NCBI RefSeq assembly: GCF_037977055.1
Contig: NZ_CP150274.1
Coordinates: forward strand, 930,001 to 994,000
Reading direction: 5' to 3'
From: Paenibacillus sp. FSL K6-1096
Lineage (GTDB): Bacteria; Bacillota; Bacilli; Paenibacillales; Paenibacillaceae
Length of the DNA: 64,000 bases
Below are positions 17,212 to 26,366 of the stretch, piece after piece. The notes under the pieces are model-generated. The model was given only the letters and a program-made list of their open reading frames with translations. It did not search any database and was not told where the DNA came from. The translations under genes were made by a program, and so were the position numbers. How positions within the stretch are numbered: the stretch's first letter is position 1; each line of letters begins with the position of its first letter.

Positions 17212-18567
17212 ATGACAACCAAAGTACCTGCGGCCGAAAAAGTGATTTTCTCCGGCGGTCTTCTGGGCCAGAACCTGCTGTATAGCTTCATGTCGATGTA
17301 CATTCTGTTCTTCTACACCGATCTGCTGGGGATTCCGGCTGCTGCAGCCAGTGTCATCCTGGTGGTTGCCAGTATCTTCGATGCCTGTCTTGATCCGGTG
17401 ATGGGGATGATTGCCGACAAGACGCGCTCCAGGTGGGGCAAGTTCCGGCCTTATCTGCTGTTCGCCCCTTTCCTGATTGCACTGGCGACAGTGGTCTGCT
17501 TCTGGGACTTCGGCGGTCCCCCCACTCTGACGCTGGTCATCGCCACCGTATCGTATCTGCTCTGGGGCATGCTGTATACGGTCTGCGACACTCCGCTGTG
17601 GGCCTTATCGTCCGTCATCTCCAGCGATCCGGGTGAACGCAACCTGTTTATCACTTTGGGCAAAATCGGCGGCACCCTCGGCGCAGTCATTATCACCGTA
17701 GGCGGCATTCAGCTTCTGCTCGCCTTCGGCGGCGAACGGAGCTCACAGGCGTACCTGTACTCGGCCATCATTATCGGGATTATTGCTGCCCTGTCCATCT
17801 TCCTGACCGGCGCACTTACCAGAGAACGGGTCACCCCTTCTGGCAGGACAATCCCATTCCGCCACAACCTGCGGACTGTGTACACCAACAAGCCGCTGCT
17901 CACCCTGCTGGCCTCGCTGCTGATTATCAATCTGGTCAACGGTATCCGGCAGAGCATTCAGCTCTATTACGTGGTCTATGTATGGGGAGATGCGGGGTAT
18001 GCCACCCAGGTCGGTATCAGTCTGGTGGCTGGTATGCTGCTGGGGATGGCAGCTACGCCGTCGCTCCTGCGCCGCCTGTCCAAGAAGAAGCTGTTCATCG
18101 CTTCCTGCATCCTGGGAAGTCTCTCCTGTCTCCTGCCTTATCTGCTCGGGGACCATCAGGTGCTGCCGACGCTGATCTGGTTCGGAGTCAGCTTCTTCTT
18201 CACCGGGATGACCACGATTGTCAGCACTTCCATGCTGCTGGACACCATAGATTATTCGGAGTGGAAGCTCGGCTTCCGGGGCGAGGGGATCGTGTTCTCC
18301 ACGAACACCTTCGTCACCAAGTTCAGCGGGGCGCTGTCGCGGCTGATCATTGGCGCAGGCCTGGGCCTGCTCAGCTATGTGGAGAACCAGCCGGCGACGC
18401 CCAGGCTCCAGGATGGCCTTAGCCTCATCATGTTCCTGGTGCCTGCGCTCTGCTTCCTGGCTGCGATCCTGCCGATTCTGTTCTACAACCTGAGCGACCG
18501 GCAGCGGGTGCAGATCCAGAGCGAGCTGGACCATAACCGGTCCGTACAGGCGGCTCAGCAGAGCTAA
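17212..18567 (+). CDS. GPH-family sugar/glycoside:cation symporter
   Basis: 451 residues, about twelve membrane helices. Family marks are an early FDACLDPVMGMIADKTRSRWGKFRP-type segment (the conserved D-P-G-D-T-R-R-G loop of MelB/GPH carriers), then GMLYTVCDTPLWAL and the central loop. GPH carriers import glycosides, pentosides or hexuronides with Na+ or H+. The plus-strand PIG-L deacetylase follows after 30 bases, so the substrate may be an N-acetylated sugar or glycoside; this is inference. ATG 17212 has AGAGG six bases upstream. Confidence 0.87.
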   Translation: MTTKVPAAEKVIFSGGLLGQNLLYSFMSMYILFFYTDLLGIPAAAASVILVVASIFDACLDPVMGMIADKTRSRWGKFRPYLLFAPFLIALATVVCFWDFGGPPTLTLVIATVSYLLWGMLYTVCDTPLWALSSVISSDPGERNLFITLGKIGGTLGAVIITVGGIQLLLAFGGERSSQAYLYSAIIIGIIAALSIFLTGALTRERVTPSGRTIPFRHNLRTVYTNKPLLTLLASLLIINLVNGIRQSIQLYYVVYVWGDAGYATQVGISLVAGMLLGMAATPSLLRRLSKKKLFIASCILGSLSCLLPYLLGDHQVLPTLIWFGVSFFFTGMTTIVSTSMLLDTIDYSEWKLGFRGEGIVFSTNTFVTKFSGALSRLIIGAGLGLLSYVENQPATPRLQDGLSLIMFLVPALCFLAAILPILFYNLSDRQRVQIQSELDHNRSVQAAQQS

Positions 18568-18597
18568 AATCATACTATTCTATAGGAGCGATTAGAG

Positions 18598-19353
18598 ATG
18601 GAATTATCCGAAATATCTGCCCTGATGTCACCGCCTGACCTGAGCGGCTGCCGCAGAATCCTGTGTATCCAGCCGCATCCGGACGATAACGAGGTGGCCA
18701 TGGGCGGTACGATTGCCTCGTTCGCGGAGAAGGGCTGCGAGATTCATTACTTGACCGTCACGAGCGGGGATCTGGGCGCGGCGGACGCGCATACATCATC
18801 TGCCGACATCGCCGCTATCCGCGCCCTTGAGCTGGAAGCAGCCGGGCGGTCGCTGGGAGCCACCGTGTTCCACCAGCTCGGCCATGGCGACGGCACACTG
18901 GAGCATATTCCGGCGCTGGCGGGGGAGATTGCCGAGGTGATCCGCACCGTGCAGCCGGATGCCGTGTTCTGCCCTGACCCGTGGCTGAGCTACGAAGCGC
19001 ATTATGACCATATTGTCACCGGCAGGGCTGCGGCCCACGCCTTCCTGTCCTCCGGGCTGCCGCTCTATCCGAGAGGGACAAGCACACAGCCCTGGCAGGC
19101 GAAGGCCCTCGGGTTCTATCTGACGGCCGAGCCTAATACCGTGATTGACATCACGGACCACTTCGAGCGGAAGTTCGCAGCCATGGCCCTCCACCGCAGC
19201 CAATTCAGCGGGGAGATGCTGGCGATGTACCGGATTTACTTCCGGGAGCAGGCCCGCCAGCTGGCCGAAGGCCGGGGCTTCGGGCTGGGGGAAGCCTTCA
19301 AGGTACTGTCCCCGCTGCATCTGCACTGCTTCGTGGATGCCCGGCGGGTCTAG
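18598..19353 (+). CDS. PIG-L (LmbE-like) family deacetylase
   Basis: 251 residues. The zinc-binding HPDDNE motif occurs in IQPHPDDNEVAMGGT, and the later H-Y-D-H (SYEAHYDHIVTGRAA) supplies the third ligand. Members deacetylate N-acetylglucosaminyl groups, as in bacillithiol biosynthesis (BshB), or other N-acetyl substrates. The variant HPDDNE and the operon with a sugar symporter argue for a catabolic rather than bacillithiol role, though this is not certain. AGGAG precedes ATG 18598. Confidence 0.88.
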   Translation: MELSEISALMSPPDLSGCRRILCIQPHPDDNEVAMGGTIASFAEKGCEIHYLTVTSGDLGAADAHTSSADIAAIRALELEAAGRSLGATVFHQLGHGDGTLEHIPALAGEIAEVIRTVQPDAVFCPDPWLSYEAHYDHIVTGRAAAHAFLSSGLPLYPRGTSTQPWQAKALGFYLTAEPNTVIDITDHFERKFAAMALHRSQFSGEMLAMYRIYFREQARQLAEGRGFGLGEAFKVLSPLHLHCFVDARRV

Positions 19354-19380
19354 GAGCAATTGCGGCTGGGAGCGCGGGGT

Positions 19381-19420
19381 TGCGATGGAGTGCGATGGGG
19401 TGCGATGGGGTGCGATGGGT
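19381..19420 (+). repeat. Four tandem copies of a 10-bp repeat
   Basis: TGCGATGGGG is repeated four times without gaps (last bases vary: GGAG, GGGG, GGGG, GGGT). It lies just after the deacetylase gene. A short tandem array of this kind is prone to slippage. Confidence 0.95.
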
Positions 19421-19481
19421 TGTGGAGGTTACCGGCGGATGCCTGCTGTTGTTGGGGGACACCTACGTCTTCTCGTTAGCA

Positions 19482-19725
19482 CCGGTTGTGTTCGGTTTTT
19501 CGATTACATTTGGCCTGCGCGCCCTCCCCCGGTCCCATTGTATTCGGTTTTTCGCATACATCCGGCCTACGTGGCGCGCACAGTCCAATTGTGTTCGGTT
19601 TTTCGATTACATTTGGTCTACGCGCCCTCCCCCGGTCCCATTGTATTCGGTTTTTCGCATACATTCGGCCTACGCGCCGCCCTCGATCCCAATGTGTTCG
19701 GTTTTTCGATTACACCCTAGGCCCT
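19482..19725. repeat. Five-unit intergenic array of imperfect hairpin repeats
   Basis: Five copies of TGTRTTCGGTTTTTCGMWTACA begin at 19487, 19539, 19590, 19642 and 19693. Two versions alternate (TGTGTTCGG..GATTACA and TGTATTCGG..GCATACA), so the true period is a 103-bp dimer. Each unit can fold back (TGTAT with ATACA). The intervals are repeats too (GCGCCCTCCCCCGGTCCCAT occurs twice), so it is not a CRISPR. The same element occurs near 44.44-44.52 kb and 58.35-58.43 kb. Confidence 0.9.
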
Positions 19726-19734
19726 CATAAACTT

Positions 19735-19776
19735 AAAAGAGCAGCAAGCCTCCTAACTGGAGATTTGCTGCTCTTT
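19735..19776. terminator. Bidirectional intrinsic terminator
   Basis: AAAAGAGCAGCAA pairs with TTGCTGCTCTTT. It ends the minus-strand acetyltransferase gene and can also close the plus-strand symporter/deacetylase transcript. Confidence 0.85.
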
Positions 19777-19788
19777 ATGTAGAGGAAG

Positions 19789-20628
19789 CTAGGGCAATCG
19801 GTAGTAGGGTATGGTCCGCAGCGGCTTGAAGCCCAGCTTCTGCGCCAGTCTGTAAGAGCCGGAATTCTCCATGCGGCAGCCCCATACCGGCTCCAATCCC
19901 TGCTCCAGACAGTAATCGATGAGCGCACAGCATACAGAGAAGGCGAAGCCTTTTCCCCGGTGGGCCGCCGCCGATTCAATGCCAATCTCCAGTTGCTCTG
20001 CTGTACGGTAGGCCGAGAACGCACTTGAAGCATCCTCCCCCTCCCAACGCAGGGTGTATCCGGCACCTGAATTCAGAAAGTGTTCCGCATCACGCCAGAA
20101 ATACCGGGGAATAACCAGCCCGGACTGACTGCTGAACCCCTCACCGTTCATCCGCACAATATCGGCATCCTGCCGGAACCATTTCTTCCTGGCCTCCCGG
20201 TAAACTTCTGCGTCAAAAGTAAAATTCACCCGGGTATGAGCGTACATCCGGCGTTGGTCCACCGCTTCAGGCCCAGGATCAGCATCATCAAGCAGCGCAT
20301 TATGCTCCTTCACGACAGATTCAAGCAAAGGCTCCCAGCCGCCTGCCGGATCAGCCTGCAGCCATTCCGCCGAAGGCCTGCGTCCCGTCCCGTTGGTCAT
20401 ATAATCAGTTAAATCCCTGTTAAACGCCTCATTCTCCGAATTCCCATACAGCAGTGACATCCCGTATTCATGAGCGACATAGAAGGTGCTTGGATTTTGC
20501 ACATTGTCTACAAATACATTGCCGGTAGTCTGCCCTTCGAGCACGGCTTTCGCGAACAATGTGTTTATTTTCACTTGACGTAACGGCAGCAGCGCCAGAT
20601 TATAGTCCCGGCGGTCCAGCTTAAGCAT
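19789..20628 (-). CDS. GNAT-family N-acetyltransferase
   Basis: About 279 residues from MLKLDRRDYNLALLPL. The C-terminal part carries the acetyl-CoA-binding region (IGIESAAAHRGKGFAFSVCC) and the closing NSGSYRLAQKLGFKP, typical of GNAT proteins; the N-terminal half resembles the ancillary domain of the GNAT_acetyltran type. The substrate is unknown. The start at 20628 has GGGGAGAGG just upstream, while the longer frame to 20664 lacks a site. It is single-gene, ending in the terminator at 19735-19776. Confidence 0.83.
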   Translation of the reverse strand: MLKLDRRDYNLALLPLRQVKINTLFAKAVLEGQTTGNVFVDNVQNPSTFYVAHEYGMSLLYGNSENEAFNRDLTDYMTNGTGRRPSAEWLQADPAGGWEPLLESVVKEHNALLDDADPGPEAVDQRRMYAHTRVNFTFDAEVYREARKKWFRQDADIVRMNGEGFSSQSGLVIPRYFWRDAEHFLNSGAGYTLRWEGEDASSAFSAYRTAEQLEIGIESAAAHRGKGFAFSVCCALIDYCLEQGLEPVWGCRMENSGSYRLAQKLGFKPLRTIPYYRLP

Positions 20629-20751
20629 GGTCCTCTCCCCTTTTCTGTGAATACCTATATGCATTATACCTTATTATGGAATTCTCCTCAGGATGATTTA
20701 TCCGCAGAGGAAGACCCCGGCAAAATCAGTTCCTTGTCTCCAGATAACCTG

Positions 20752-20760
20752 TGTTATAAT
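20752..20760 (+). promoter_or_regulatory. Extended -10 promoter upstream of the asparaginase gene
   Basis: TGTTATAAT is a perfect extended -10 element (TGnTATAAT) 58 bases before the asparaginase start. No good -35 element is seen, which extended -10 promoters do not need. Confidence 0.55.
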
Positions 20761-20817
20761 ACATTGATTGTTCTTCTCTCCCCTTAAATCCGATATCACC
20801 TTGAAAGGAAATTACTG

Positions 20818-21855
20818 ATGATTAATCATATACCTGAAGTGAATTTCACGGCTTCTCCTTACTATAATCCCAGCCTCAAAAATGTCGTGATTCTGGCCAC
20901 CGGCGGCACCATTGCGGGCAGCGGCGAAGCGCACAAAACGTTGAATTACGAGCCCGGCGCGCTGCCCGTGCAGGATCTGCTGGACAGCGTGCCGCACTTG
21001 GAGCGGCTGGCCAATTGTGCAGGCGTACAGGTGAGCAATCTGTGCAGCGCCGATATCACCAGCGAGCATTGGCTCACACTGGCAGCCTGCATTAACACGC
21101 TTGCCCTGCGGGAGGATGTCCACGGGTTCGTGATTACGCACGGCACCGACACGCTGGATGAGACCTCTTATTTCTTGAACCTGGTAATTAAGACCGATAA
21201 ACCGGTCATTATTACCGGCTCCATGCGCCCGGCTACCGCCATCAGTGCGGACGGGCCGCTGAATCTGTACCAGTCGGTGGCGCTGGCCGCCAATCCCGAA
21301 GCCCACGGGCAGGGCGTAATGGTTGTCTTCGCCGAAGGCATCTACAGCGGGCGGGATGTCCAGAAGGTGAACACCTTCAAGGCCAATGCCTTCGATGAGC
21401 GCGATTTCGGCTGTCTGGGCTACATGCGCGACAGCCATGCCTTCTTCTATACCCGCACACTTAAGCGTCATACCACCGCAGCACAGTTCGATGTGTCGGG
21501 CATGACAGCACTTCCGGAGGTGTCGGTAGCCTACTTCCATGTGGATGCGGATCCCGGCATTCTGGATTATCTGGCTACCATCTCCAAAGGAATCGTCATT
21601 GCCGGAGCAGGCGGAGGCATCTACAGCAAGCCTTGGATCGACAAGGTTGGTGAGCTCAAGAACAATAACATCCCTGTCGTCCGCTGCTCGCGGATTTCCA
21701 GCGGAATCACGCTCAAGGACTCGTACATTGACTTGTCCGCCAATTCCATTCCCTGCAACAGCCTGGTCCCGCAAAAAGCCAGAATTCTGCTCTCCCTCGC
21801 CTTGACGCAAACGACCGGCTATGATGAGATTGCCGCCATGTTCAACGAGTACTGA
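20818..21855 (+). CDS. ansA: Type I (cytoplasmic) L-asparaginase
   Basis: 345 residues without a signal peptide. Catalytic motif 1 is ATGGTIAGSGE (nucleophile Thr) and motif 2 is VITHGTDTLDETSYFLN (second Thr, Asp). The middle carries TGSMRPATAISADGPLNLY, as in bacterial asparaginases. It hydrolyses L-asparagine to aspartate and ammonia. Similar proteins can also be type II with signal peptides; the absence of one favours a cytoplasmic form. AAAGGA is eight bases before the ATG, and a strong terminator follows directly. Confidence 0.92.
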   Translation: MINHIPEVNFTASPYYNPSLKNVVILATGGTIAGSGEAHKTLNYEPGALPVQDLLDSVPHLERLANCAGVQVSNLCSADITSEHWLTLAACINTLALREDVHGFVITHGTDTLDETSYFLNLVIKTDKPVIITGSMRPATAISADGPLNLYQSVALAANPEAHGQGVMVVFAEGIYSGRDVQKVNTFKANAFDERDFGCLGYMRDSHAFFYTRTLKRHTTAAQFDVSGMTALPEVSVAYFHVDADPGILDYLATISKGIVIAGAGGGIYSKPWIDKVGELKNNNIPVVRCSRISSGITLKDSYIDLSANSIPCNSLVPQKARILLSLALTQTTGYDEIAAMFNEY

Positions 21856-21864
21856 ACACTTAAT

Positions 21865-21907
21865 AGGGTGTCCCGTAAGCCATATAATGGCGCGGGACAC
21901 CCTTTTT
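21865..21907 (+). terminator. Intrinsic terminator of ansA
   Basis: GGGTGTCCCG (21866-21875) pairs perfectly with CGGGACACCC (21893-21902), followed by TTTTT. Confidence 0.92.
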
Positions 21908-21932
21908 GTCTGTGAAGCTGGCCGGAGGGCGC

Positions 21933-23333
21933 TCAGCCCGTTGCGGGCGGAAACTGAAAGGTGAGGACCGCACCTTCGCCTTCGGGGCTGTTCCGGGCGG
22001 CAAGGCTTCCGCCGCAGCGCTCCACAATGGCGCGCGAGATGGCCAGCCCCAGCCCGGACTCGCCGTTCTTGCCCTTGACGAATCTGTGGAACAGGCTGGG
22101 CAGCAGCTCCTGCGGAATGCCCGGGCCATCATCCGATACCGTTAAAATAATCTCTCCCTTGCCTGCACCCGCCCTGATATATATATTATTGCTGGCATAC
22201 CGGGCAGCATTCGTTAATACATTCAATAGGGCCTGAAGCAGCTTATCCCGGTCAGCCAACATCGTCAGCCCGGCGTCTCCGGCAATCTCCGTATGCAGTA
22301 CGAGCTGTCTGCGCACCAGCAGCGGGTTTACCCGCTCTACGGCTTCCGTCACCAGTTCGTCCAGCTTGAACTCCACCGGCCGGAAGATATCCTCCTCGCT
22401 GTCCAGTTTGGCAAGAAGCGTCATTTCCCCGACCAGATCCCGCAGCCGTCCGCTTTCATCCAGAATAATATCCAGCCCTTTACGGACATCTTCTCCTTCG
22501 AACACCCCGTCCCGGATGCCTTCCGCATACCCGGATATCGACATCAGCGGAGATTTCAGCTCATGGGAAGCATTCTGGAAGAATTGCTTCTGCACCCGGT
22601 TGAACCGGTGCAGCTCGCCGGCCATTTCGTATACGGTCCGGGCTACAGAGCCGATCTCGCCGCCCGCCCGGATCAGGTTCACCTCGGCAAAACGGCGGTT
22701 TTTCACTTTTCCCAGCTCCTCACGCAGGCTCATCAGCGGATGAATCAGCTTCCTGGTGATGAACAGGCTGAACAGGAACATTACGGCCGCACCGACGGCA
22801 AAGACAAGAATGAGGCGTTTGAGCAGAGCCTGCTCAATGGCCTGGATTCTGCTGACAGGAGTCAGCAGGGTCAGCTTCCCCTGGGGAAGCGTATTGACCT
22901 GCACCAGATATCGCCGGTCATTGCCATCCCATAGATTCTGGAGGGAATACGGCTCCGCAGCTGCCACATCAGTCCTTCCGTGCTCCATGACCGTTTCATC
23001 CGGGAGAGGCCCCGAGACCACATTTCCTTGCTGATCCGTCACAATAGCCTGCACTCCGCTGGAGAGCGTAGCATAAGGAGGCGTTAACAGTTCACTCTCC
23101 GGCATTTGCCCGGCCTCTACTGCCGGATGGGACTGCTTGATCAGACTGGCAGACAACGTAGCGCCCAGCGTCCGCAGTCCCTCCTGCTCCTTACCAATGA
23201 AATGGTCCATCAGCACTAAGTGGATCATTACCCCCGTGATGGACAGGACAACCAGCAGAGACAGTCCAAACGCAGCATTAATCTGATGGACCAGCTTCAT
23301 CTGCTTCATCCGCTCTTTGAGCTTCGTCACCAT
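21933..23333 (-). CDS. Two-component sensor histidine kinase with HAMP domain
   Basis: 466 residues: helix 1 (about 17-36), an external sensing region of about 130 residues, helix 2 (about 165-187), HAMP, HisKA with NASHELKSPLMSISGYAEG, and HATPase with LTNAARYAS, DDGPGIP and GLGLAIS. It is the partner of the OmpR-type regulator whose gene ends one base upstream. The signal is unknown; no transporter or effector is adjacent except a divergent secreted protein gene. GGGAGG lies seven bases before ATG 23333. Confidence 0.92.
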   Translation of the reverse strand: MVTKLKERMKQMKLVHQINAAFGLSLLVVLSITGVMIHLVLMDHFIGKEQEGLRTLGATLSASLIKQSHPAVEAGQMPESELLTPPYATLSSGVQAIVTDQQGNVVSGPLPDETVMEHGRTDVAAAEPYSLQNLWDGNDRRYLVQVNTLPQGKLTLLTPVSRIQAIEQALLKRLILVFAVGAAVMFLFSLFITRKLIHPLMSLREELGKVKNRRFAEVNLIRAGGEIGSVARTVYEMAGELHRFNRVQKQFFQNASHELKSPLMSISGYAEGIRDGVFEGEDVRKGLDIILDESGRLRDLVGEMTLLAKLDSEEDIFRPVEFKLDELVTEAVERVNPLLVRRQLVLHTEIAGDAGLTMLADRDKLLQALLNVLTNAARYASNNIYIRAGAGKGEIILTVSDDGPGIPQELLPSLFHRFVKGKNGESGLGLAISRAIVERCGGSLAARNSPEGEGAVLTFQFPPATG

Positions 23334-23334
23334 G

Positions 23335-24039
23335 CTAGTCCCTCCCTTCTCTCATCCGGTAACCGTGTCCCCAGACCGATTCCAGCGGCAAATCGCTGAT
23401 TTTTTTGCGGATACGCTTGATCAGATGGTCAACCGCCCGGTCACTGCCGAAGTAATCATCCCCCCAGACCTGCCCCAGCAGCTCTTCCCGCGTGAACGCC
23501 CGGTTCGGATGCCCGGTGAACACCTTCAGCATCAGGAACTCCTTACTTGTCAGCTCCACTTCAGATCCGTGCCAGAAGCATCTTCGCTCTTCCGGAAGCA
23601 GCCGCAAGCCGCCCAGCTCAATCCCCGGGGTGAGCGGCAGAGCGGCAGCAGGCCGGGGCTGATGGAGGCGCTCCCACCTCTCCAGCTGACGCCTGATCCG
23701 GGCCACCAGTTCCCGGGGACTGAACGGCTTGACCAGATAATCGTCGCTGCCCAGCTCAAGACCGAGTATTTTATCGACCTCGTTATCCTTGGCTGAGATC
23801 ATAATAATCGGAACCTCCGCTTCATCGCGGATACGCCTGCACAGCTCATACCCGTCCATCCCCGGCAGCATAATATCAAGCACCCACATGTCCGGGGGAT
23901 CACTAGTCCACAGCTCCCAGGCCTCCTCGGCACTTCCCAGGCCAATGGTGCGGAAATTCTCCTTATGTAAATAAGCTTGTACCAGATTGCGTATATTCTC
24001 ATCATCGTCCACAACGGCAATGACCGTCTCATTATTCAT
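23335..24039 (-). CDS. OmpR-family response regulator
   Basis: 234 residues. Receiver domain with VVDDDENIR and phospho-acceptor in WVLDIMLPGMDGYEL, then a winged-helix DNA-binding domain (DRAVDHLIKRIRKKI). The start at 24039 (MNNETVIAVVDDD) is chosen on GGAGGG eight bases upstream; the open frame extends to 24141 but no start there has a site. It is co-transcribed with the kinase. The divergent secreted-protein gene begins 160 bases away and is a plausible target. Confidence 0.92.
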   Translation of the reverse strand: MNNETVIAVVDDDENIRNLVQAYLHKENFRTIGLGSAEEAWELWTSDPPDMWVLDIMLPGMDGYELCRRIRDEAEVPIIMISAKDNEVDKILGLELGSDDYLVKPFSPRELVARIRRQLERWERLHQPRPAAALPLTPGIELGGLRLLPEERRCFWHGSEVELTSKEFLMLKVFTGHPNRAFTREELLGQVWGDDYFGSDRAVDHLIKRIRKKISDLPLESVWGHGYRMREGRD

Positions 24040-24198
24040 CCCAGGCACCCTCCACGGTTTTCTCTGCTCCATTATATCAAGCTGCAGGAAGCGGCAGGGC
24101 TCTGCCATTGTTTTTCCACAAAGCGGCCCATTTCCTGCCACAGAAGAACGTTATATTGGGACCTGTAAGACAATCACACAGATGAGGAGTGTTAAATT

Positions 24199-24747
24199 AT
24201 GAACCGTTTAGTCTTTAGAAAAATGGCCCTGTCCACCCTGCTGCTGTCCTCCATTGCCACCCCGGTGTTGGCCGATGCCGGTAACGACCCGGCACAGGTA
24301 CCCACACCCGCTGTCACGTCAACCGCCGCCACTGCACCTGCGCAGGGCAGTACCGTGAGTGCTTCCTCCTTCCCCGGCCTGCTGGCTCTGGCAGAACGCT
24401 ACGCACCGGATACGGTTAAGGATTGGACCGATACGCTTAGCAAATACACTACTGCGGCCGGTATTAATGTAAAAACACTTAGCCTTGACGTAACCGCCCA
24501 AGACTCTGCGGCTACAGCAGCAGCCGTTTCTGTGAACCTCACTTCCGCCGGACCTAACGGCTCCATAGCTATTGAGGCCGCCGCTCCGTCCATGGTGGCA
24601 ATGTTCGATGACAACGAATTCCTCCGGGCACAGACCGAGTTATTGAAGGCTGTAGAATCCAAGGATGCCACAGCGGTCAAGCAGGCGCTGGCCGGATTGC
24701 TGTCACAGTATAAAGAACATACCGCCAAGCTGGAAGAAGCCAAATAA
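24199..24747 (+). CDS. Secreted protein of unknown function
   Basis: 182 residues. The N-terminus is a Sec signal peptide with a probable cut after VLADA. The mature part is rich in Ala, Thr, Ser and Pro, then predicted helical, ending KEHTAKLEEAK. There are no cysteines and I recognise no domain. GAGGAG lies about eight bases before ATG 24199. It is divergent from the response regulator gene; such small exported proteins are often controlled by, or modulate, the neighbouring two-component system, but that is only suggested by position. Confidence 0.78.
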   Translation: MNRLVFRKMALSTLLLSSIATPVLADAGNDPAQVPTPAVTSTAATAPAQGSTVSASSFPGLLALAERYAPDTVKDWTDTLSKYTTAAGINVKTLSLDVTAQDSAATAAAVSVNLTSAGPNGSIAIEAAAPSMVAMFDDNEFLRAQTELLKAVESKDATAVKQALAGLLSQYKEHTAKLEEAK

Positions 24748-24763
24748 GCTAGGTACTGACACG

Positions 24764-24806
24764 AAAAAACAGCCGGAACGTCCGCTTCAGGACCTTCCGG
24801 CTGTTC
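24764..24806. terminator. Bidirectional intrinsic terminator
   Basis: AACAGCCGGAA pairs with TTCCGGCTGTT, preceded by an A-run that serves the minus-strand permease transcript. It separates the convergent secreted-protein and permease genes. Confidence 0.8.
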
Positions 24807-24812
24807 GTCATT

Positions 24813-26366
24813 TCAGTTCGATTCCTCGTCGACAGGTTTCCGGTCCGCTTCTGCTTGCGGCCTGCCGCCCGTCAGCTCCTCTGCGGCTTCCATTTGCGCC
24901 CTGGCAACGGGAGCATTCACCTGTAACCCAGGATGGCGCCCGTCTCTGAGGCTGCTTCGTCTGCGTAACGCCTGTATCGTATAGATTCCAGAGAACAGCA
25001 GCACAAACATGATTCCTGCTGCCAGCCCGCCGCCTTGCCCGGGAATCAGCGGCATACTGGCCAGAATCGCCAGCAGGCCGCCCATGGCGAACCATGAGCT
25101 GTAGGGATATCCGCGCTGGCCGCGCTGGCCGGTTAGAGGGCGTCCGTGCTTCTGCCGCAGCCGGTAGTGGCTGGCGACAATGATGAAGTAGGAGAACAGC
25201 AGCGAGAACCCGCCGGAGCTGACCAGGAACAGATAGACGCCTTGCGGCAGCAGCAGTCCAAGGCCAAGTCCGGCGAGCATCGAGCCTCCGGAGATCAGAA
25301 TCCCCCGGTAGGGGATATCGCCATGGTCGCGCATCCAGCCTGGCGTGTGCCCCTCCTCCGCCAGAGAACGGAGCATCCGGCCAAGCCCGAAGACCGAAGC
25401 CAGCATCGTTGAGAGAATGGCGGATACAAGCACCATATTCATGACGTTGCCCGCCCAGCCAAGCCCGTACAGGCTGAGCGCGGAGACGAACGGGCTGACC
25501 TCCCCGGAGACCCGGGCCGGAGGGAGCAGCAGGAACAAGGCGGCCATAGCGGCCAGATAGAGGCTGACCAGCAGCAGGATGGTGCGCCGGATGGCCTGTG
25601 GAATGGTGACCCGCGGATTCCCGGTCTCCGAGGCGGCCAGCCCCAGCACCTCGAACCCTGCGTAGGTGAACATCACCATAAGCATACTGCCCGCGATACC
25701 GGCAATCCCGCCGGAGAAGAAGCGCTGTCCCCGCAGCACATTCAGCCCCGCTGTCCCCGCAGCCCCTGAGCCTATGCCGACAATTCCGGCAACGATAACC
25801 AGCGCCAGTACAATAAACGCGGCAATAGCGAGCAGCTTGACAGCGGCCAGTCCGCTCTCCAGCCTGGAGAGACGCTCGGCCCCCAGCAGATTCAGCAGCG
25901 TGACCAGCACGATAATTCCCGCACCGGCTGCGGCCAGCGGCAGGGCCGGGAACCAGCCCCGCAGCAGGATAGATACCGCCGTCGCTTCACTGGACATCGC
26001 GAGCACAAGACCGGTCCAGTAGACCCAGCCCACCATGAAGCCCGCTCCACGGCCGAAGGCCTGCTCGGTATACGTGCGGAATGAGCCGGAAGCCGGATTC
26101 GCCACCGTCATCTCTGACAGGGCAGACAAGATGCAGTAGACCAGGACGCCACCGATCACATAGGCCAGCAGCACCGACGGGCCTGCCGCCCGGATCGCCA
26201 CGGAGGACCCGAGAAAGAACGACCCGCCGACCACCGTACCGAGCGCCAGCATCGTCAGCTGCCAGACGGATAATCCTTTTGAGCCGTGAGCACCGGACTT
26301 CCCGCCCTGATCCCGGGCGGCGCGCTCCGCTTCCCCCGCTTGCTTCCCTTGCCTTCCTTGCTTCAT
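24813..26366 (-). CDS. APC-family amino acid permease
   Basis: About 517 residues and roughly twelve helices. The first helix carries the APC signature (LGTVVGGSFFLGSSVAIRAAGP), with NPASGSFRTYTEQAFGRGAGF a little later. It should import amino acids by cation symport or exchange; the substrate cannot be assigned. The start at 26366 (MKQGRQGK) is chosen because GGGAGG lies nine bases upstream; an ATG three codons earlier abuts that site and the frame to 26480 has none. A hydrophilic, Gly/Arg-rich N-terminal tail of about 32 residues precedes the first helix, and the C-terminal tail is long and acidic. Confidence 0.88.
   Translation of the reverse strand: MKQGRQGKQAGEAERAARDQGGKSGAHGSKGLSVWQLTMLALGTVVGGSFFLGSSVAIRAAGPSVLLAYVIGGVLVYCILSALSEMTVANPASGSFRTYTEQAFGRGAGFMVGWVYWTGLVLAMSSEATAVSILLRGWFPALPLAAAGAGIIVLVTLLNLLGAERLSRLESGLAAVKLLAIAAFIVLALVIVAGIVGIGSGAAGTAGLNVLRGQRFFSGGIAGIAGSMLMVMFTYAGFEVLGLAASETGNPRVTIPQAIRRTILLLVSLYLAAMAALFLLLPPARVSGEVSPFVSALSLYGLGWAGNVMNMVLVSAILSTMLASVFGLGRMLRSLAEEGHTPGWMRDHGDIPYRGILISGGSMLAGLGLGLLLPQGVYLFLVSSGGFSLLFSYFIIVASHYRLRQKHGRPLTGQRGQRGYPYSSWFAMGGLLAILASMPLIPGQGGGLAAGIMFVLLFSGIYTIQALRRRSSLRDGRHPGLQVNAPVARAQMEAAEELTGGRPQAEADRKPVDEESN

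Noticed and set aside
19482..19725. CRISPR array
   Set aside because: Spacing is regular, but the intervals between units are themselves repeats, units alternate between two versions, and no cas genes are present.
19145..19730. Open frames across the repeat array that encode repeating peptides such as IRFFAYIRP
   Set aside because: The periodic peptides result from the 51-52-bp DNA repeats. There is no ribosome binding site, and similar frames appear on both strands.
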